A program made the position numbers and the translations under genes. DNA of 7,842 nt, taken from NCBI RefSeq assembly GCF_051960575.1, contig NZ_JBQCEE010000026.1:1-7842 (forward strand), given 5' to 3'. This stretch comes from JBQCEE01 sp051960575. Lineage in GTDB: Bacteria > Actinomycetota > Actinomycetes > Mycobacteriales > Jatrophihabitantaceae. Position 1 is the first letter of the stretch; every line of letters starts with the position of its first letter. The notes under the pieces are model-generated. The model was not told where the DNA came from and did not search any database. It worked only from the letters and a program-made list of their open reading frames with translations. Below are positions 6,301 to 7,842 of this stretch, piece after piece.

Positions 6301-7842
6301 TCAGATGAGCTCGCGGGCGACGGCCGCCGCGGCCGCGCGGGCACGGGTCGGTTCGTCCAGCTTGCGCAGCACCGCCGACACGTGGTGCGCGACCGTCTTC
6401 TCGGACAGGAACAGCGCCGCGCCGATCTCGGCGTTCGACCGGCCGTCGACGAGCGGCCGCAGCACGTCGACCTCGCGCGCCGTGAGCGCGGCCGGGTGGT
6501 CGCGCGTCGTCGCCCTCGGCCCGCGGGGAACGGCCTGCCCACGCGCGCGCCGGTCGCGGCGCAGCGCGTCGGCCACCGCGGTCGCGCCGCACGCCTCGAC
6601 CAGTTCGACCGCGCGCCGCGCGTCGTCGAGGTCGTCACTGCGGTTCAGCGCGTGCGCCGCCCAGAACGGGCAGTTCGACGCCAGCCAGCGCTCGGCCGCC
6701 TCGCGCGGCGGGGCGGTGAGCAGTGCGGCGAACGGGGCGGCGATCGGCGGTAGCTGCGGTGCGGCCGGCAGCCCGGCCACGTGCCGCCACCACGCCAGCT
6801 CGCCGAGCCGCCAGGGATCGGGTCGCGCGAGGGTGGTCGCCCATGCCGCCTCGAACGTGTCCGCGACGATCTCGGTGCCGGCGAGCCATGCCGCCTCGGC
6901 GAGGGCCGAGGCGATCGGCGCCAGCCGTTGCGACTCGCCGGTGCCGGCTGCCGACCGGGCCGCCCGCTCGAGCAGGTCGCCGGGATCGCGGCCGCGTCGC
7001 AGGTCGGCCAGGGCGGCGGCCGGCGCGGCGCCGATGAACGAGATCGTCGAGAGGTGGGGCGCGGTCAGCACGGTGGCCGCGGCGGTCGCCGCTTCGTCCA
7101 GGCGGCCCTGCTCGACGAGGCTCGTGGCCAGGCTCGCCGTCATGTACAGCCGCCACGAGTCGAGATCGCGCTCGGTGCAGTACGTGATGCCCGCCGTCAG
7201 CACCCGTTCGGCCTCGGCGTGGTGCCGCGTCATGTACGCCACCGACCCGAGGTTGGTGTACGCGCGGGCCGCGTGCTCGTGCTGGTCGTGTCGCACGGCC
7301 AGCTCGAGGCTGCGGTGCAGCAGGTCGCGTCCCTCGTGCGGACCGGTCGAGTACGCGAGCGCGGTGCCGACGTTGTTCGCGGCGTGCATCTCGACATTGA
7401 CCGCGCCGAGCTCGCGGGCCATCGCCAGCGCCCGCCGTCCCCAGCGCACCGCCGCGATGGTGTCGTCGCGCAGCATCGCCAGCTGCGCCACGTTGCTGTA
7501 GGCCATCGCCAGCTCGGCGTCGGCACCGAGCGGTTCGAGCGTCTCCACCGCCAGCTCGGCGAACCGGCGGCTGTCGGCGTTGCGTCCCGTGAACCACAGC
7601 AGCCGCGACAGCCACCGCTGGGCGACGCCGACGGCACGGGCGTCGCCGTCGAGCACGGCCAGCTCGAGCGCCTGCCGACGCGCGGTGATCGCCTCGTCGA
7701 GCTGGTCGGTGAGGTAGCACTCGTACGAGAGCGCCTCGTAGAGGCCGCGGCGCACCGGGCCGTCGGTCGGCCGCGCACGCAGCGCGAGCCGCAGCCACTC
7801 GACCGCCGCGCGAGGCGCGCCGAGCGAGGCGGCCGCCGTCGC
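6301..7842 (-). CDS. Large LuxR-family (LAL/MalT-like) transcriptional regulator, N-terminus cut off
   Basis: Partial: the frame is open to the right edge, giving 513 C-terminal residues. The last 61 residues (6304-6486) form a LuxR-type helix-turn-helix: LTAREVDVLR, then GRSNAEIGAALFLSEKTVAHH as the helix-turn-helix proper, and VSAVLRKL. Before it lie about 450 residues of Ala/Leu/Arg-rich helical hairpins with TPR character (for example RRGLYEALSYECYLTDQLDEA and AVRWGRRALAMARELG), in the style of MalT/LAL regulators. Those proteins normally carry an N-terminal AAA/STAND ATPase domain, which would lie beyond the window. A GTG at 7755 could start a shorter protein, but the frame continues upstream as the same kind of helix (AAVEWLRLALRARP), so it is not taken as the start. 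It would activate or repress nearby promoters on sensing a ligand; the ligand and targets are unknown. The DUF4242 gene follows on the same strand. Confidence 0.85.
   Translation of the reverse strand, partial: ATAAASLGAPRAAVEWLRLALRARPTDGPVRRGLYEALSYECYLTDQLDEAITARRQALELAVLDGDARAVGVAQRWLSRLLWFTGRNADSRRFAELAVETLEPLGADAELAMAYSNVAQLAMLRDDTIAAVRWGRRALAMARELGAVNVEMHAANNVGTALAYSTGPHEGRDLLHRSLELAVRHDQHEHAARAYTNLGSVAYMTRHHAEAERVLTAGITYCTERDLDSWRLYMTASLATSLVEQGRLDEAATAAATVLTAPHLSTISFIGAAPAAALADLRRGRDPGDLLERAARSAAGTGESQRLAPIASALAEAAWLAGTEIVADTFEAAWATTLARPDPWRLGELAWWRHVAGLPAAPQLPPIAAPFAALLTAPPREAAERWLASNCPFWAAHALNRSDDLDDARRAVELVEACGATAVADALRRDRRARGQAVPRGPRATTRDHPAALTAREVDVLRPLVDGRSNAEIGAALFLSEKTVAHHVSAVLRKLDEPTRARAAAAAVARELI

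Noticed and set aside
7755..7755. GTG 7755 as the start of the LuxR-type regulator
   Set aside because: The same frame continues to the window edge with the same helical-repeat character, and the family normally has a large N-terminal ATPase domain.

Overview
The window comes from a very GC-rich actinomycete. The evidence is the strong G/C bias at third codon positions, a CsoR/CopZ/CopA copper module of actinobacterial type, an SCO4226-like DUF4242 protein, and several start codons placed about 6 nt after a TAnnnT hexamer, the pattern of actinobacterial leaderless promoters. I cannot name the genus from this sequence alone. No tRNA, rRNA, CRISPR array or insertion sequence was seen.

Layout. 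(1) 1-906, minus: N-terminal 302 residues of an FAD-dependent amine-oxidase/phytoene-desaturase-like oxidoreductase, cut by the left edge. (2) 947-1300, plus: a small Trp/Pro-rich protein of unknown function, divergent from (1). The 40-nt gap holds a candidate LexA-type operator overlapping a -10. (3) 1332-2138, minus: a metallo-beta-lactamase-fold hydrolase resembling N-acyl-homoserine lactonases. (4) 2191-3063, plus: a family 2 glycosyltransferase, divergent from (3). (5) 3064-3166: a convergent intergenic region with two inverted repeats. (6) 3167-5963: copper homeostasis, with csoR on minus and copZ-copA on plus, arranged around one CsoR operator palindrome. (7) 5939-6190, minus: a DUF4242/SCO4226-like metal-binding protein whose 3' end overlaps that of copA by 25 nt. 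(8) 6301-7842, minus: the C-terminal part of a large LuxR-family (LAL/MalT-like) regulator, cut by the right edge and transcribed towards (7).

How the genes work together. In the copper module, CsoR without Cu(I) should sit on the palindrome at 3475-3491 and block both directions. Cu(I) releases it, CopZ binds cytosolic Cu(I), and CopA exports it. CopA overlaps copZ by 8 nt and is probably translationally coupled to it. The other genes show no obvious shared pathway. The LuxR regulator and the DUF4242 gene could form one unit.

The most unusual thing here is copA. Its reading frame is open over 748 codons, and its P-domain, hinge and CPC motifs are intact. At three or four separate spots, however, near-invariant motifs are scrambled without any change in length: the CxxC of the metal-binding domain, the TGES dephosphorylation motif, and the whole start of TM7, which sits behind a run of 13 G. 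I think local base-call or assembly error is the likeliest cause, at least around the poly-G. Real inactivation or divergence of the pump cannot be excluded. I did not find a clear new biological system. The candidate SOS-type operator before the unknown Trp-rich gene is the best biological lead.
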